Source of the DNA: Peribacillus muralis
GTDB taxonomy: Bacteria > Bacillota > Bacilli > Bacillales > DSM-1321
Direction of reading: 5' to 3'
DNA: 64,000 nucleotides
Assembly: GCF_001645685.2 (NCBI RefSeq)
Contig: NZ_CP017080.1
Location: 2,346,001-2,410,000, forward strand
The first letter of the stretch is position 1, and each line of letters starts with the position of its first letter. The notes beneath the pieces were generated by a model. It was not told the origin of the DNA. It was given only the letters and a program-made list of their open reading frames with translations, and did no database searches. Made by a program: the position numbers and the translations under genes. Shown here piece by piece: positions 44,307-53,431 of this stretch.

Positions 44307-44335
44307 TTGAATATTTATTTTAATGGCGCTAGAAT
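44307..44335 (+). promoter_or_regulatory. sigma-A promoter of the LacI-family regulator gene
   Basis: TTGAAT, 17-bp spacer, TAGAAT: the same elements as the debranching-gene promoter. An operator copy follows at 44349. Confidence 0.6.
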
Positions 44336-44348
44336 ATAGTGAAAGTAA

Positions 44349-44364
44349 TCCGAAACGTTTTGGA
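44349..44364. promoter_or_regulatory. LacI-type operator 2 (autoregulation)
   Basis: TCCGAAACGTTTTGGA, one mismatch from the perfect operator 1. It overlaps the ribosome binding site of the regulator gene, which suggests negative autoregulation. Confidence 0.75.
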
Positions 44365-44373
44365 GGTTTTTTA

Positions 44374-45390
44374 TTGACAACGATTAAAGACATCGCAAAG
44401 GTTGCTGGGGTTTCCGTCACTACTGTATCCCGTGCATTAAATGGTTATTTTGATGTAAATGAAAAGACCAAACAAAAAATCTTAGCTGTTGCTAAAGAGC
44501 TTAACTACAGCCCTAACACCCTAGCGCGCGGACTTGTTATGAAGAAGTCCAAAACCATTGGGTTACTCGTATCCGGTATGAGTAAGGAAAATATAAAAGA
44601 CAATTTTACATTTGAAGTACTCTGTGGAATTAACGAAACGGCCTCAACCCTAGGTTACGACTTGATTTTATTTAACACAAACACCACGAAACAACGTGAA
44701 AAGACCTATACACAGCTTTGTCGTGAACGACGTGTCGATGGCGCTATTGTTCAGGGTATCAGAAAAGACGATCCATATTTAAAAGAAATCTTAGAAAGTG
44801 ATATTCCTTGTGTATTGATAGATATTCCCATACAAACGGATTCTGTTGGATATGTAACGACGGACAATGTATCAGGTGCCAAAAAAGCCATTGAGCATCT
44901 CATCCAACTAGGTCATAAAAATATAGGGATGATCAATGGACATGAAGGGGCTTATGTAAGCGAAGAACGATTAAAAGGATTTATGGAGAAGCATACGGAG
45001 TATAATCTTCCCGTTAACAAGGAATGGATTGTGGATGGTGCTTTTGAAGAAGATGCATCGGAAAGGGTTACTTATAAGCTCTTGGAAGAATATAAAGAAA
45101 TTGATGCTTTATTTTGTGCTAGTGATGTCATGGCACTGGGAGCTTTAAAAGCTTGCCATAAATTAGGGAAGACTGTACCAGATGACATTTCCATAGTCGG
45201 TTACGATAATATTACCCTTGCTTCCTATTGTCTGCCACCATTAACCACGATTGGACAAGAAGTGTACAAAATTGGTTCTGAAGCTGCTGACCTACTCATT
45301 AAAATGTTAGAGGATAAACCAACCGATCTGTCCCGTTACGTAGATACGAATTTAATTATTAGAGACAGTACTACTAAAAACTATAAATAG
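44374..45390 (+). CDS. LacI-family repressor of sucrose/fructoside module 1
   Basis: A 338-residue LacI protein. HTH and hinge: TIKDIAKVAGVSVTTVSRAL and NYSPNTLARGLVMKKS. The periplasmic-binding-like core (residues about 60-335) includes SDVMALGALKACHKLGKTVP and GYDNITLASYCLPPLTTIGQ. The TTG at 44374 is chosen as start because GGAGG is 8 nt upstream and the family begins TIKDIA. Three TCCGAAACGTTTCGGA-type sites surround the module and are its expected operators. Confidence 0.9.
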   Translation: MTTIKDIAKVAGVSVTTVSRALNGYFDVNEKTKQKILAVAKELNYSPNTLARGLVMKKSKTIGLLVSGMSKENIKDNFTFEVLCGINETASTLGYDLILFNTNTTKQREKTYTQLCRERRVDGAIVQGIRKDDPYLKEILESDIPCVLIDIPIQTDSVGYVTTDNVSGAKKAIEHLIQLGHKNIGMINGHEGAYVSEERLKGFMEKHTEYNLPVNKEWIVDGAFEEDASERVTYKLLEEYKEIDALFCASDVMALGALKACHKLGKTVPDDISIVGYDNITLASYCLPPLTTIGQEVYKIGSEAADLLIKMLEDKPTDLSRYVDTNLIIRDSTTKNYK

Positions 45391-45409
45391 TTTTTAGTTT
45401 TATATAATT

Positions 45410-45425
45410 TCCGAAACGTTTCGGA
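45410..45425. promoter_or_regulatory. LacI-type operator 3, ahead of the MFS permease
   Basis: A perfect second copy of TCCGAAACGTTTCGGA. It directly follows a TATAAT box (45403-45408) and lies 152 nt before the permease start. A weaker cre-like element, AGAAAGCGCTTCAA, occurs at 45473-45486. Confidence 0.75.
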
Positions 45426-45576
45426 AAAAATGCTATTTACAGTGAAACCTATACTTACCTCACAGTAAAAAAAGAAAGCGCTTCAACCATGTGTAATTTT
45501 CTAATTATTAAGTTATTGGGGGATTTTCAGTTTTGGAATTCACATGGAAAACAATTACATACAAGGGGTTGTTAAC

Positions 45577-46800
45577 ATGAAAAAGAATTTAAATTATTGG
45601 TCATTAAGCGGATTTACTTTTTTCTATTTTTTTGCTTCTACATCTGCCATGTCCTTGTTTGCTATTTGGCTGGGACAAACATTAGAGCTAAGTGGCGCAC
45701 AAGTGGGTATGATTTTTTCGATTAATGCCATCGCTACCCTTTGCTTCCAACCACTATACGGTTTCATTTCGGATAAAATTGGATTGAGGAAACATCTGCT
45801 GTGGCTCATAACATTTTTAATTATGCTGATTGGTCCATTTTTTATTTATATATACAGCCCACTCTTACATTACAATCCTTTTTTAGGAGCAATAATAGGA
45901 AGTGTTTATCTCAGTGCAACATTACTAGCGTCGTTTGGTGCCATTGAATCATACGCGGAACGCACCGGAAGAACATATAATTTTGAGTATGGACAGGTAA
46001 GGATGTGGGGATCCTTAGGTGCCGCAGCTGCAGCCTTCTTTTCAGGAAAACTGTTTAACATCAATCCTCATATCAGCTTTTGGATTGCATCAGCCTGTAG
46101 TATCTTCTTAATTATCTTTCTTCTATTAATGAAAGTTCATGTTTCGGGAGAAGAACAAAAGAAAACGGATTCATTAAAGTTAACAGATACATTTTCTTTA
46201 CTAAAGAACAAAACTTTTTGGATATTTATGGTGTATGTTCTAGGCGTAGCTTGTGTTTATTCTGTCTATGATCAGCAATTCCCTGTTTATTATGCTTCCT
46301 TATTCTCTACAAGTGGTCAAGGTAACCAAATGTTTGGTTATTTAAATTCGATTCAAATCTTCTTAGAAGCAGGCATGATGTTTATTGCCCCGTTTATCGT
46401 TAATAAAATAGGTGCCAAGAAAAGTTTGGTAGTGGCAGGATTACTCATGGCAATTCGTATTACGGGATCGGGTTTAGCAGTGGAACCAATAGGCATTTCT
46501 ACAATGAAAATGTTACATTCTTTCGAACTTCCCATTATGTTGATTGCCATCTTGAAATTTATTGATGCAAATTTTGATGCAAAGTTCTCGGCAACGATGT
46601 ATATTGTAGGTTATTATTTTGTGTCTCAAGTGGGTCAAGCCCTTCTTTCCCCTATACTTGGTCATTGGTACGATACTATCGGTTTTTCTAAAACCTATTT
46701 AATTTTAGGTGTAAGTGTATTTGTATTTGTTATCACATTCGCGGCTTTGAGGCCAACTGCTGTACCTAAACACGTTCATTTTCCTAATCAAGCTGTATAA
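45577..46800 (+). CDS. MFS oligosaccharide:H+ symporter (LacY/CscB family)
   Basis: A 407-residue permease with 12 hydrophobic segments. Family marks are WLGQTLELSGAQVGMIFSIN, LYGFISDKIGLRKHLLW (the loop 2-3 motif), FEYGQVRMWGSLG and YGYLNSIQ-type MFGYLNSIQIFLEAGM. The ATG at 45577 follows AAGGGG; an upstream ATG at 45544 lacks a site. It likely imports sucrose or a related oligosaccharide for the GH32 enzyme. It is about 40 percent alike by eye to the permease of module 2. Confidence 0.9.
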   Translation: MKKNLNYWSLSGFTFFYFFASTSAMSLFAIWLGQTLELSGAQVGMIFSINAIATLCFQPLYGFISDKIGLRKHLLWLITFLIMLIGPFFIYIYSPLLHYNPFLGAIIGSVYLSATLLASFGAIESYAERTGRTYNFEYGQVRMWGSLGAAAAAFFSGKLFNINPHISFWIASACSIFLIIFLLLMKVHVSGEEQKKTDSLKLTDTFSLLKNKTFWIFMVYVLGVACVYSVYDQQFPVYYASLFSTSGQGNQMFGYLNSIQIFLEAGMMFIAPFIVNKIGAKKSLVVAGLLMAIRITGSGLAVEPIGISTMKMLHSFELPIMLIAILKFIDANFDAKFSATMYIVGYYFVSQVGQALLSPILGHWYDTIGFSKTYLILGVSVFVFVITFAALRPTAVPKHVHFPNQAV

Positions 46801-46821
46801 CGATAAAAAATAAATAGATAC

Positions 46822-46857
46822 AAAAAAGCAATTCACACGTAGTGATTGCTTTTTTTA
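46822..46857 (+). terminator. rho-independent terminator
   Basis: AGCAATTCAC pairs with GTGATTGCT (one bulge), followed by a run of seven T. Confidence 0.8.
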
Positions 46858-46969
46858 AGGTATTTCGATATAAACTTCTCTTTGATCCAAACGTAGGTCA
46901 AGGCAGCCTTTGACTTTTGAAGGGATCAAAGATGATGGAGATTGTCCGTACCAATTTCTTTTTTGGTTT

Positions 46970-47110
46970 TTAAAAAAATGATTTGTAAATCTCTTGGTGC
47001 TCCTTACACTCGTTACAGGAATATTCTATTTCCAATGCATCTTCCCTAACCGTATGAATCGTCTCCTTCTTGCACGTTTCACAGAATCTCTTTTGGGATA
47101 TTTCCTTCAT
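46970..47110 (-). CDS. small zinc-ribbon protein
   Basis: A 46-residue protein, MKEISQKRFCETCKKETIHT ... EYSCNECKEHQEIYK, with two CxxC knuckles that would bind one Zn2+. The ATG at 47110 follows GGAAGGTGAT; the frame can extend to 47203 without a ribosome binding site. The function of this small family is unknown. Confidence 0.7.
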   Translation of the reverse strand: MKEISQKRFCETCKKETIHTVREDALEIEYSCNECKEHQEIYKSFF

Positions 47111-47218
47111 ATCAATCACCTTCCGCGTTTTTTGGCCTTTGTATATTTTGCGGAAATCAAATAAAATCATACCTTTTTCTTGAAGAAGCTTTTTTTTGCT
47201 CATTACCGTTAGTAGACG

Positions 47219-47256
47219 TAAAGGGTTCGGATCTTAAAACGTCCGCACCCTTTTTC
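47219..47256. terminator. hairpin between the fructokinase and zinc-ribbon genes
   Basis: AAAGGGT-T-CGGA pairs with TCCG-C-ACCCTTT, with T-runs of moderate length on both strands. It is probably the terminator of the minus-strand scr operon. Confidence 0.5.
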
Positions 47257-47337
47257 AAAACCCCTCGAATGTTCGTTTATGGATAATTTTCTTTCATGCT
47301 TCCTGAACATGTTTTGCTATTTTCGTTTTTTATTCAT

Positions 47338-48327
47338 TTAATTTCGCGGACTTCTTTGAGTAGAAATTAAATTCAACACATGCTGTTTTCCTGGTGCGGC
47401 TTGAATGGCGCCTTTTACAGAAGCAGTAAGAGCCCCACTGGCATTGGCAAACTCAAGTAGTTGTCGGTGATTTTCGCTAACCTTTGCACATAAATTATCA
47501 GTGGAAATATTTAACGAAAGTAATTCGGATAAAAAACCCCCAATAAACGCGTCACCCGCTCCTGTAGTATCTGACACAGCCACTTTAAAGCCTTTATCTT
47601 CAAAATGCTCTCCATTTTTCAAATAAATGGAGGCTCCGATACTTCCTTTTGTATATACGACTACTTTCACATTCCCATTAAAGAGAGATTGAATAGCATC
47701 CATTTCATTTTCAATTTTTGTTATGAAAGGTAGCTCGTCTTCTGAAACTTTAATAATATCTGCCAAAGGCAGAAAGTCTAGAATGGTTCTGCGGCAACTC
47801 TCTTCATCAGGCCATAATGGAAGGCGAACATTCGGATCAAAACTCACAATTCCTCCTACTGCCCGAAAATCATCTATCACTTTTATATGAGTTTGTCTCA
47901 TAGGACTTTCAACTAAATCCACTGAACAAAAATGAAGTAAATCTCCTTCGCTAAACCATTCTGCTTGAATCTCATCCGTTGAAAGCATCAAATCTGCCGC
48001 ATTCTTTCGATAAAAACTAAAGTTACGTTCACCTGATCGATCTACAGATACAAATGCCAATCCCGTTTCCCCTTCATTGCTTCGAATAATACAGGAAGTA
48101 TCTACAGCATTTTCTTTAAGTACATCCACCAGATAATCGCCAAAATTATCATTGGCTATTTTCGTTAACATGACCGATTTTCCCCCGTATTTCGCAATAG
48201 CAATGGCCACATTCATAGGGGCTCCCCCAGCAACACGTTCAAAACTAGTGACCTCTTTTAACGCAAGATCTTTTTGAAGCGGTATAAAATCAATCAATAC
48301 CTCACCCAAGCAAAATACTTTATTCAT
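47338..48327 (-). CDS. scrK: fructokinase (PfkB family)
   Basis: A 329-residue ribokinase-family enzyme. VAGGAPMNVAIAIAKYGGKS is the first signature, and DTTGAGDAFIGGFLSEL holds the catalytic Asp and anion hole. The ATG at 48327 follows GAGGTGA and fits the family's start (CLGEVLIDF). It phosphorylates fructose released by the GH32 enzyme encoded just upstream, from which it is 59 bp away. Confidence 0.9.
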   Translation of the reverse strand: MNKVFCLGEVLIDFIPLQKDLALKEVTSFERVAGGAPMNVAIAIAKYGGKSVMLTKIANDNFGDYLVDVLKENAVDTSCIIRSNEGETGLAFVSVDRSGERNFSFYRKNAADLMLSTDEIQAEWFSEGDLLHFCSVDLVESPMRQTHIKVIDDFRAVGGIVSFDPNVRLPLWPDEESCRRTILDFLPLADIIKVSEDELPFITKIENEMDAIQSLFNGNVKVVVYTKGSIGASIYLKNGEHFEDKGFKVAVSDTTGAGDAFIGGFLSELLSLNISTDNLCAKVSENHRQLLEFANASGALTASVKGAIQAAPGKQHVLNLISTQRSPRN

Positions 48328-48386
48328 TCGGTTCACCTCAAAAGAAGGAACAAGTAATGGCATACCTGTTCCTTCGTTATTTTGTT

Positions 48387-49859
48387 TTATTCCCAAATAT
48401 CCTTTAAGCTCCAATATGTCAATTCTTTAATTCTGACTTCCCCATTTTCAGTAAAAACCTCGATACCCAACTTTTCTTCAATCGGATAAATGCGACTGGT
48501 CATCGTCGTTTGTCCTTCGTTTGCAAAAATCTCGATAGAGGATCGATCAACAAAGATTCGTAAGGAAAGCAACTCGTTTGCTTCAAGAGTGGCCGTTCTT
48601 CTTCCATCATTTACCCTCCCAGATTTAGAGCAATCGAGTGTTAGTTTTTGTTGATTTAAATTGTACGTTAGAACAGTTTCTTCTTCATTGACTCCACGGA
48701 TTTTTACCCCTATAGCTGATGCATGACAATTCTCTAAATCAAAAACAGCTTTAATTTCAAGTAACTCTTCATTGACCTCCACCAAGTAACTATCAGCAAC
48801 CTTTTGTTGCCGGATTATATTGTGTTCCGCATTACGTAAGGCATCCAACTCTTGAACAGGATTCATCAAAAGCTTATGATCCTTACCTAACGTTAATTCA
48901 CGTGGCAATGTTAAGGCACCACACCATCCATCTGCTTTTGTAGGCATATCCGACTCCCACATGTCCATCCACCCAAAGGCTATTCGACGATTTTTATCAT
49001 CGACAAGCGTTTGAACTGCATAAAAGTCGTGACCGTGATCCAATTCGATAAATGAATCATGTGTAAAATCATTTGTCTGGTAATCATAATCTCCTACTAA
49101 ATAACCCGTTTGATAGAGATTATTATATAAATCTTTCTCTGCTTTCATACCTTGAGGTGAAATAAGTAAAACGAATTTTCCGTCCAATTCAAAGAAATCC
49201 GGGCATTCCCACATAAATCCGAGTGTTTCGTTTCCTTCTGCCAATACACCTACGTATGACCATTTACGTAAATCGAGGGAACGATATAAGATGACTCGTC
49301 CAATCTTGTCTTCTGTTGAATTACCGATTACCATATACCATGAATCTTTATGTTTCCACACTTTAGGATCACGAAAATGAGTATTACTATCTGCAGGAGG
49401 TTCAGGAATGACTGGATTTTCAACAATTTTATGAAAAGTTATGCCATCTGTACTGACGGCAATATTTTGATTTTCATAAATAATATCCGTTTCTTTATCC
49501 ACATCATGGTGACCTGTGTATATTAACGTCAATTCGCCGTTATTATCAACCGCACTTCCAGAAAAACATCCATTGGTATCACACGTATCTCCTGGAGCAA
49601 GGGCAATAGGTAAGTGTTCCCAGTGAACGAGATCCTTACTTTTTACGTGTCCCCAGTGCATGGGTCCCCAATTTTCATCATATGGATTGTGTTGATAAAA
49701 CACATGGTAGTCCCCTTTGTACTGTATCAAGCCGTTGGGATCGTTCATCCAGTTAGCAGGCGCCATAATGTGATAACCTAACCGATATTTATTCTTGACC
49801 TTTCCTATCGCATGATTCAAAGCATCCTGCGCTTGCTGTAGTTTATTTTGTGTAATCAT
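48387..49859 (-). CDS. scrB: GH32 beta-fructosidase (sucrose hydrolase) of the scr module
   Basis: A 490-residue intracellular enzyme. Nucleophile Asp40 in NWMNDPNGLI, Asp164 in HFRDPKVW, acid/base Glu219 in MWECPDFF; C-terminal sandwich RIFVDRSSIEIFANEGQ. It is a paralogue of the GH32 at 42632-44155 with the same domain build. A TGTCAACCGGT operator lies 60 nt upstream. With fructokinase downstream and a permease upstream it forms a complete sucrose pathway: uptake, cleavage, fructose phosphorylation. Confidence 0.92.
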   Translation of the reverse strand: MITQNKLQQAQDALNHAIGKVKNKYRLGYHIMAPANWMNDPNGLIQYKGDYHVFYQHNPYDENWGPMHWGHVKSKDLVHWEHLPIALAPGDTCDTNGCFSGSAVDNNGELTLIYTGHHDVDKETDIIYENQNIAVSTDGITFHKIVENPVIPEPPADSNTHFRDPKVWKHKDSWYMVIGNSTEDKIGRVILYRSLDLRKWSYVGVLAEGNETLGFMWECPDFFELDGKFVLLISPQGMKAEKDLYNNLYQTGYLVGDYDYQTNDFTHDSFIELDHGHDFYAVQTLVDDKNRRIAFGWMDMWESDMPTKADGWCGALTLPRELTLGKDHKLLMNPVQELDALRNAEHNIIRQQKVADSYLVEVNEELLEIKAVFDLENCHASAIGVKIRGVNEEETVLTYNLNQQKLTLDCSKSGRVNDGRRTATLEANELLSLRIFVDRSSIEIFANEGQTTMTSRIYPIEEKLGIEVFTENGEVRIKELTYWSLKDIWE

Positions 49860-49918
49860 TTTGTTATCTCCTTATCTAGCTTTTTTGTTTCTTTTACATC
49901 CTTTCTTGCTCTTTTCCT

Positions 49919-49934
49919 GTGTCAACCGGTTTCA
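49919..49934. promoter_or_regulatory. ScrR-type operator ahead of scrB
   Basis: TGTCAACCGGTTTCAG shares the 11-mer TGTCAACCGGT with the site at 51755 and is a partial palindrome around ACCGGT. Confidence 0.65.
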
Positions 49935-50051
49935 GTTTGGAGTGATGCCTATTTAATATAGAAGTAAAGTTCAATAATCCAATTGAACATAACTGAATTT
50001 AAAGACATTGTATTGATGAGATAGTAATCATTTGCACAAAGCTGTTGTTCC

Positions 50052-51296
50052 TTAGCCATTTTTCCTTATTTCATAGGATATGAACTCAGCTTTTTTTGAA
50101 TGTTGGTTGCTCAAGAAAAACATAGCAGTGAAAGTAAAGATGTAGACAATTGCGCCAAGCACAAAGTACGTCGTTTCAAAACTTGTTGTGTCATAGAGTT
50201 TACCAATTAAGGATGAAAAGAAAATGACACCAACCTCCCCAGACACTTTAAAACCAATTAAGTAAATCGTCGCAGAAAGCCTTTGGTCGAAATTTAGTGA
50301 GATATATTTAAAAATCGCTACGAGTAAAATAGGAAGTTCGACACCATGCAAAAGCTTGATAAGTGAAATGCCAACAGCGCTGTCGACAAGTGCTGACCCT
50401 ACAATTCTCGATCCCATGACGAAACCAGCTAAAATCAAAGCCTGTTTTGCACCAATTCGATTTACGATAAATGGAGCGACAAACAGCATTGCTGATTCAA
50501 GTAAGACTTGGAATGAGTTTAGATAGCCATAAACTTGATAGCCGGTTTTTACATCCTCAAAATGTTGGGTGAAATAAATAGGAAATAGCTGAACATCATA
50601 AATAGTATATATACAAGCAGTTCCAAAAAGGAATGCAACGAAGTACCAGAATTTTTTCACACTGAAGATTGTAAGAATGTCCTTTACACTCAAATTTGCT
50701 GTTTTTTCTTCTTCCTTTGCACTCACTTCATTTTTAAAGAAACAGTTTAAGATAAAGAAACCAACCCCTGCAAGCGAAGCCAACCAAAAATTAATATGAG
50801 GGTTAATGCTCAATAATATCCCAGCTATGAATGTCGCACATGCATACCCGATTGAGCCCCACATTCTTGATGTACCGTATTCAAAGGTGTACTTACGGCT
50901 AAGCTTCTCCGCATAGGATTCTATAAATGCAACCCCAGCAATGAAACCAGCTCCAAAATACAGCCCGCCAAGTATAGCACCTGTATAGAAGTTTGACTGC
51001 AATAGCGGTTCATACACAAAGATAAAAAAAGGACCTATTCCCATAAGGAAAATACTCTGGAACCAGATGAGGTATTTCTTCGTGCCAATCTTATCTTGAA
51101 TCACACCATAGAGAATCATAAATATGAGTGAAAGAAAAGAGTTAATGGAAAAAATTGTTCCCGTTTGTGATCCTGTCAAACCAATCGTTCCATTTAACCA
51201 AATCGAATAAAAGGACCACCAAAATGACCATGTAATAAAGAAAAGAAACAAATAACCCGATGAAAACCAATAATTCTTATTTTTGAACGTTTGCAT
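50052..51296 (-). CDS. MFS sucrose permease-like symporter (LacY/CscB family)
   Basis: A 414-residue, 12-segment permease. Marks: WLNGTIGLTGSQTGTIFSIN, LYGVIQDKIGTKKYLIW, FEYGTSRMWGSIG and VYGYLNSFQVLLESAMLFVA. It has the same build as the module 1 permease. It faces upstream of scrB on the same strand (192-bp gap), with two candidate promoters in the 518-bp region ahead of it. Likely role: H+-coupled sucrose uptake. Confidence 0.9.
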   Translation of the reverse strand: MQTFKNKNYWFSSGYLFLFFITWSFWWSFYSIWLNGTIGLTGSQTGTIFSINSFLSLIFMILYGVIQDKIGTKKYLIWFQSIFLMGIGPFFIFVYEPLLQSNFYTGAILGGLYFGAGFIAGVAFIESYAEKLSRKYTFEYGTSRMWGSIGYACATFIAGILLSINPHINFWLASLAGVGFFILNCFFKNEVSAKEEEKTANLSVKDILTIFSVKKFWYFVAFLFGTACIYTIYDVQLFPIYFTQHFEDVKTGYQVYGYLNSFQVLLESAMLFVAPFIVNRIGAKQALILAGFVMGSRIVGSALVDSAVGISLIKLLHGVELPILLVAIFKYISLNFDQRLSATIYLIGFKVSGEVGVIFFSSLIGKLYDTTSFETTYFVLGAIVYIFTFTAMFFLSNQHSKKAEFISYEIRKNG

Positions 51297-51351
51297 GTTA
51301 TCACCTATCTTTCAGTAGAAATATGATGGAACAGGTTGCGACACAAAAAAC

Positions 51352-51365
51352 TGAAATCGATTTCA
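51352..51365. promoter_or_regulatory. cre-like palindrome upstream of the permease
   Basis: TGAAATCGATTTCA is a perfect 14-bp palindrome and matches the cre core TGNAANCGNWNNCA. A LacI-type operator is the alternative reading. It lies 56 nt before the permease start and about 35 nt downstream of a possible promoter. Confidence 0.6.
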
Positions 51366-51404
51366 TCTTTTGGAATAGGATGGATTTCACCGTAAAAACT
51401 TTCA

Positions 51405-51432
51405 AATATATATTCCTTTAAAGCATTTTCAA
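51405..51432 (-). promoter_or_regulatory. possible sigma-A promoter close to the permease gene
   Basis: On the minus strand TTGAAA, 16-bp spacer, TATATT. Transcription would begin about 100 nt before the permease start. Confidence 0.5.
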
Positions 51433-51748
51433 CTTATGATATCTGTGAATATGATAGAAAGACTTTTCATTACAGATTTCTTTATCAACGATCATGAATG
51501 GTACCGCTTACTATTTTCGCGAACTTTTCATTATTGAGCCTTACTGCCTAAAACCTGAAAGCTGTTTAGTCATACTTGTTTACCTGCCGATTACCTCCTT
51601 TGATTCGGGAAGCAAGAATGCACCTTACTTGCCAGTTTAATGTTTGTAAAAATCAAAACCTTTCATACTGTAACTTTTCTACTGTTTAAGATTTGATAGT
51701 AGAAACAATTCTGCCCCCATTTTCAACAATGAAAGCACTTGCAAAATC

Positions 51749-51777
51749 ATTATATGTCAACCGGTACCACATGTCAA
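51749..51777 (-). promoter_or_regulatory. consensus sigma-A promoter overlapped by ScrR-type operators
   Basis: On the minus strand TTGACA, exactly 17 bp, TATAAT: all twelve bases match the consensus. The spacer and the -35 box contain repeated GTTGACA/TGTCAAC half-sites (TGTCAACCGGTACCACA at 51755-51771 and TGTCAACGGGATGACA at 51772-51787). A cre-like TGCAAGTGCTTTCA (minus strand, 51730-51743, one mismatch) sits at the expected start point. Confidence 0.75.
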
Positions 51778-51814
51778 CGGGATGACATAAGAAAAACACT
51801 GCTTATGCAATGTT

Positions 51815-52798
51815 TTAAGTAGTAGATCCTCTTAATAATGTTATCGGCAGACTGGTTTCCAGTTGAAGATTATTAAATTCTCCTTCCATTTGTCTGTCCA
51901 AAATATCTATCGCTTTTTTAGCCATTAAGTTTATCGGTTGCTTAATCGTTGTTAATTCTGGAAATAATGTTTGAACGGTTTCCGTTCCGTCATAGCCAAC
52001 TACCTTTATCTGACCTGGAACATCTTTTCCACGCTTTTTAGCTTCCGCTATAAAGGAAGCAGCAAATAAATCATTTGTTGCAAAAACACCGTCTACTTCA
52101 GGGTGTTCCGTAAAAATAATGTCAGCAACCTCCCTTTGGCTTTGGCGATCAAAAATTTTCGGGATTTCGTAGATTATCGGCTTTTTTCCATTTTTCAGCA
52201 TAATGTCCACGTATGCATTCCTTCTTAATCTAGCTGGTGTTTCCAATTCTCCTACTGAATCAATTAGAACAACGTGCTTACACCCCTCTGTAATTAGCAA
52301 TTCTGTTGCAATTTTTCCGCCTTCATAATTATCAGAACTTACTACAGGAACTGTATCCGATAAATAGCGATCGATAGCGACAATTGCCAAGTTTTGTTTG
52401 TGATAATCTAAAATTCCCTGGTTATGTGTCCCAACGATGATCCCATCCACCTGATTTCGTAATAACATCTCTAAATATCTTTCTTCTTTATCCATCTGAT
52501 TTAAACTATTACAAAGCAACACTTTATAACCTAGAGAATTACAAATATTCTCGAGATGGAAAGTAAGTTCACCAAAAAACGGATTGGATGTCGTTGGTAA
52601 GATTATCCCAATCAGGTTTGAACGTTTTTTAAATAAAGATCGCGCAACATCGTTAGGGAAATAGTTAAGCTCTTTCATCGCTTTTTGCACTTTTTCCCTA
52701 GTCTTGTCACTTATATAACCACGATCATTTAAAACCCTTGAAACCGTTGTAGGTGAAACACCCGCTGATTTTGCCACATCTCCTATCTTAGCCTTCAT
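51815..52798 (-). CDS. scrR: LacI-family sucrose repressor (ScrR type)
   Basis: A 327-residue regulator. HTH: KIGDVAKSAGVSPTTVSRVL; hinge NYFPNDVARSLFKKRSNLIG; core includes FATNDLFAASFIAEAKKRGK and GYDGTETVQTLFPELTTIKQ. The ATG at 52798 follows AGGAGG; an upstream ATG at 52843 gives a non-family N-terminus. The naming as ScrR rests on the adjacent sucrose genes and the shared TGTCAACCGGT sites. Confidence 0.88.
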   Translation of the reverse strand: MKAKIGDVAKSAGVSPTTVSRVLNDRGYISDKTREKVQKAMKELNYFPNDVARSLFKKRSNLIGIILPTTSNPFFGELTFHLENICNSLGYKVLLCNSLNQMDKEERYLEMLLRNQVDGIIVGTHNQGILDYHKQNLAIVAIDRYLSDTVPVVSSDNYEGGKIATELLITEGCKHVVLIDSVGELETPARLRRNAYVDIMLKNGKKPIIYEIPKIFDRQSQREVADIIFTEHPEVDGVFATNDLFAASFIAEAKKRGKDVPGQIKVVGYDGTETVQTLFPELTTIKQPINLMAKKAIDILDRQMEGEFNNLQLETSLPITLLRGSTT

Positions 52799-53431
52799 TC
52801 TTAATACCTCCTGCTCTCTCTTTGCAAAAAACCTTAATATCATTATATCTTATTTGAAGTAATATAGTATTTAGCTAGGACATTCATAATTTAATGGTAA
52901 TAATCATTATTTACATTCCAAAAGCACACTAAACTTATACTGATATTTTAAAGCTTTTCATCCTACATTACACTGTTTTGCATAAATTTATACGAATCAT
53001 AGCAAATAACGGACTGCGTATTTTTATGTATGAAAAGGATTATTACCTCCAATGTTAGGAACAGCAATAATAAGTGCAAGTAGAAAACATAGGGGTAGCC
53101 TCTTTTCTTTCATTCTTTAAAATTAGATTGACCACTTCAGTCAGTTATATTTCACTCCCGTTGACCTCTGTGGTCAACGGTGTTCAAGTTTTATTTTTTA
53201 CAAAAAATGATATTGTCGCATTTACAGCTTTGGAATAATGTTGGTTTGATTTGATACTTATAACCTTGATGAACAAACAAAAAGAAAGAGCGTGTTTTAT
53301 GGAAAAATTGCTTAAAACACGCTCTTAATATGTTGGAATTTAGAATAACTGTTCTAGCAAAAATGGTCTTTTCAAAGCAAAAGTATATAATTGGCCAGCC
53401 GAATGAAGTTAAGCAATGTAAAGGAAGAAAT
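52799..53431. other. gene-poor region with two perfect inverted repeats
   Basis: No gene supported. It holds CCGTTGACC-TCTGT-GGTCAACGG (53158-53180) and a 14-bp stem AAGAGCGTGTTTTA/TAAAACACGCTCTT (53286-53326). The first resembles ScrR half-sites or an old terminator; the second is followed by T-rich sequence on the minus strand. Confidence 0.6.

Noticed and set aside
44323..44373. Longer N-terminus for the LacI-type regulator starting at the upstream ATG
   Set aside because: The extra residues lack family resemblance, the ATG has no ribosome binding site, and it lies within the promoter and operator. The TTG at 44374 has GGAGG at correct spacing.
53158..53326. CRISPR-like repeat arrangement
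   Set aside because: The inverted repeats differ in sequence and length, are not direct repeats with regular spacers, and no cas gene is present.
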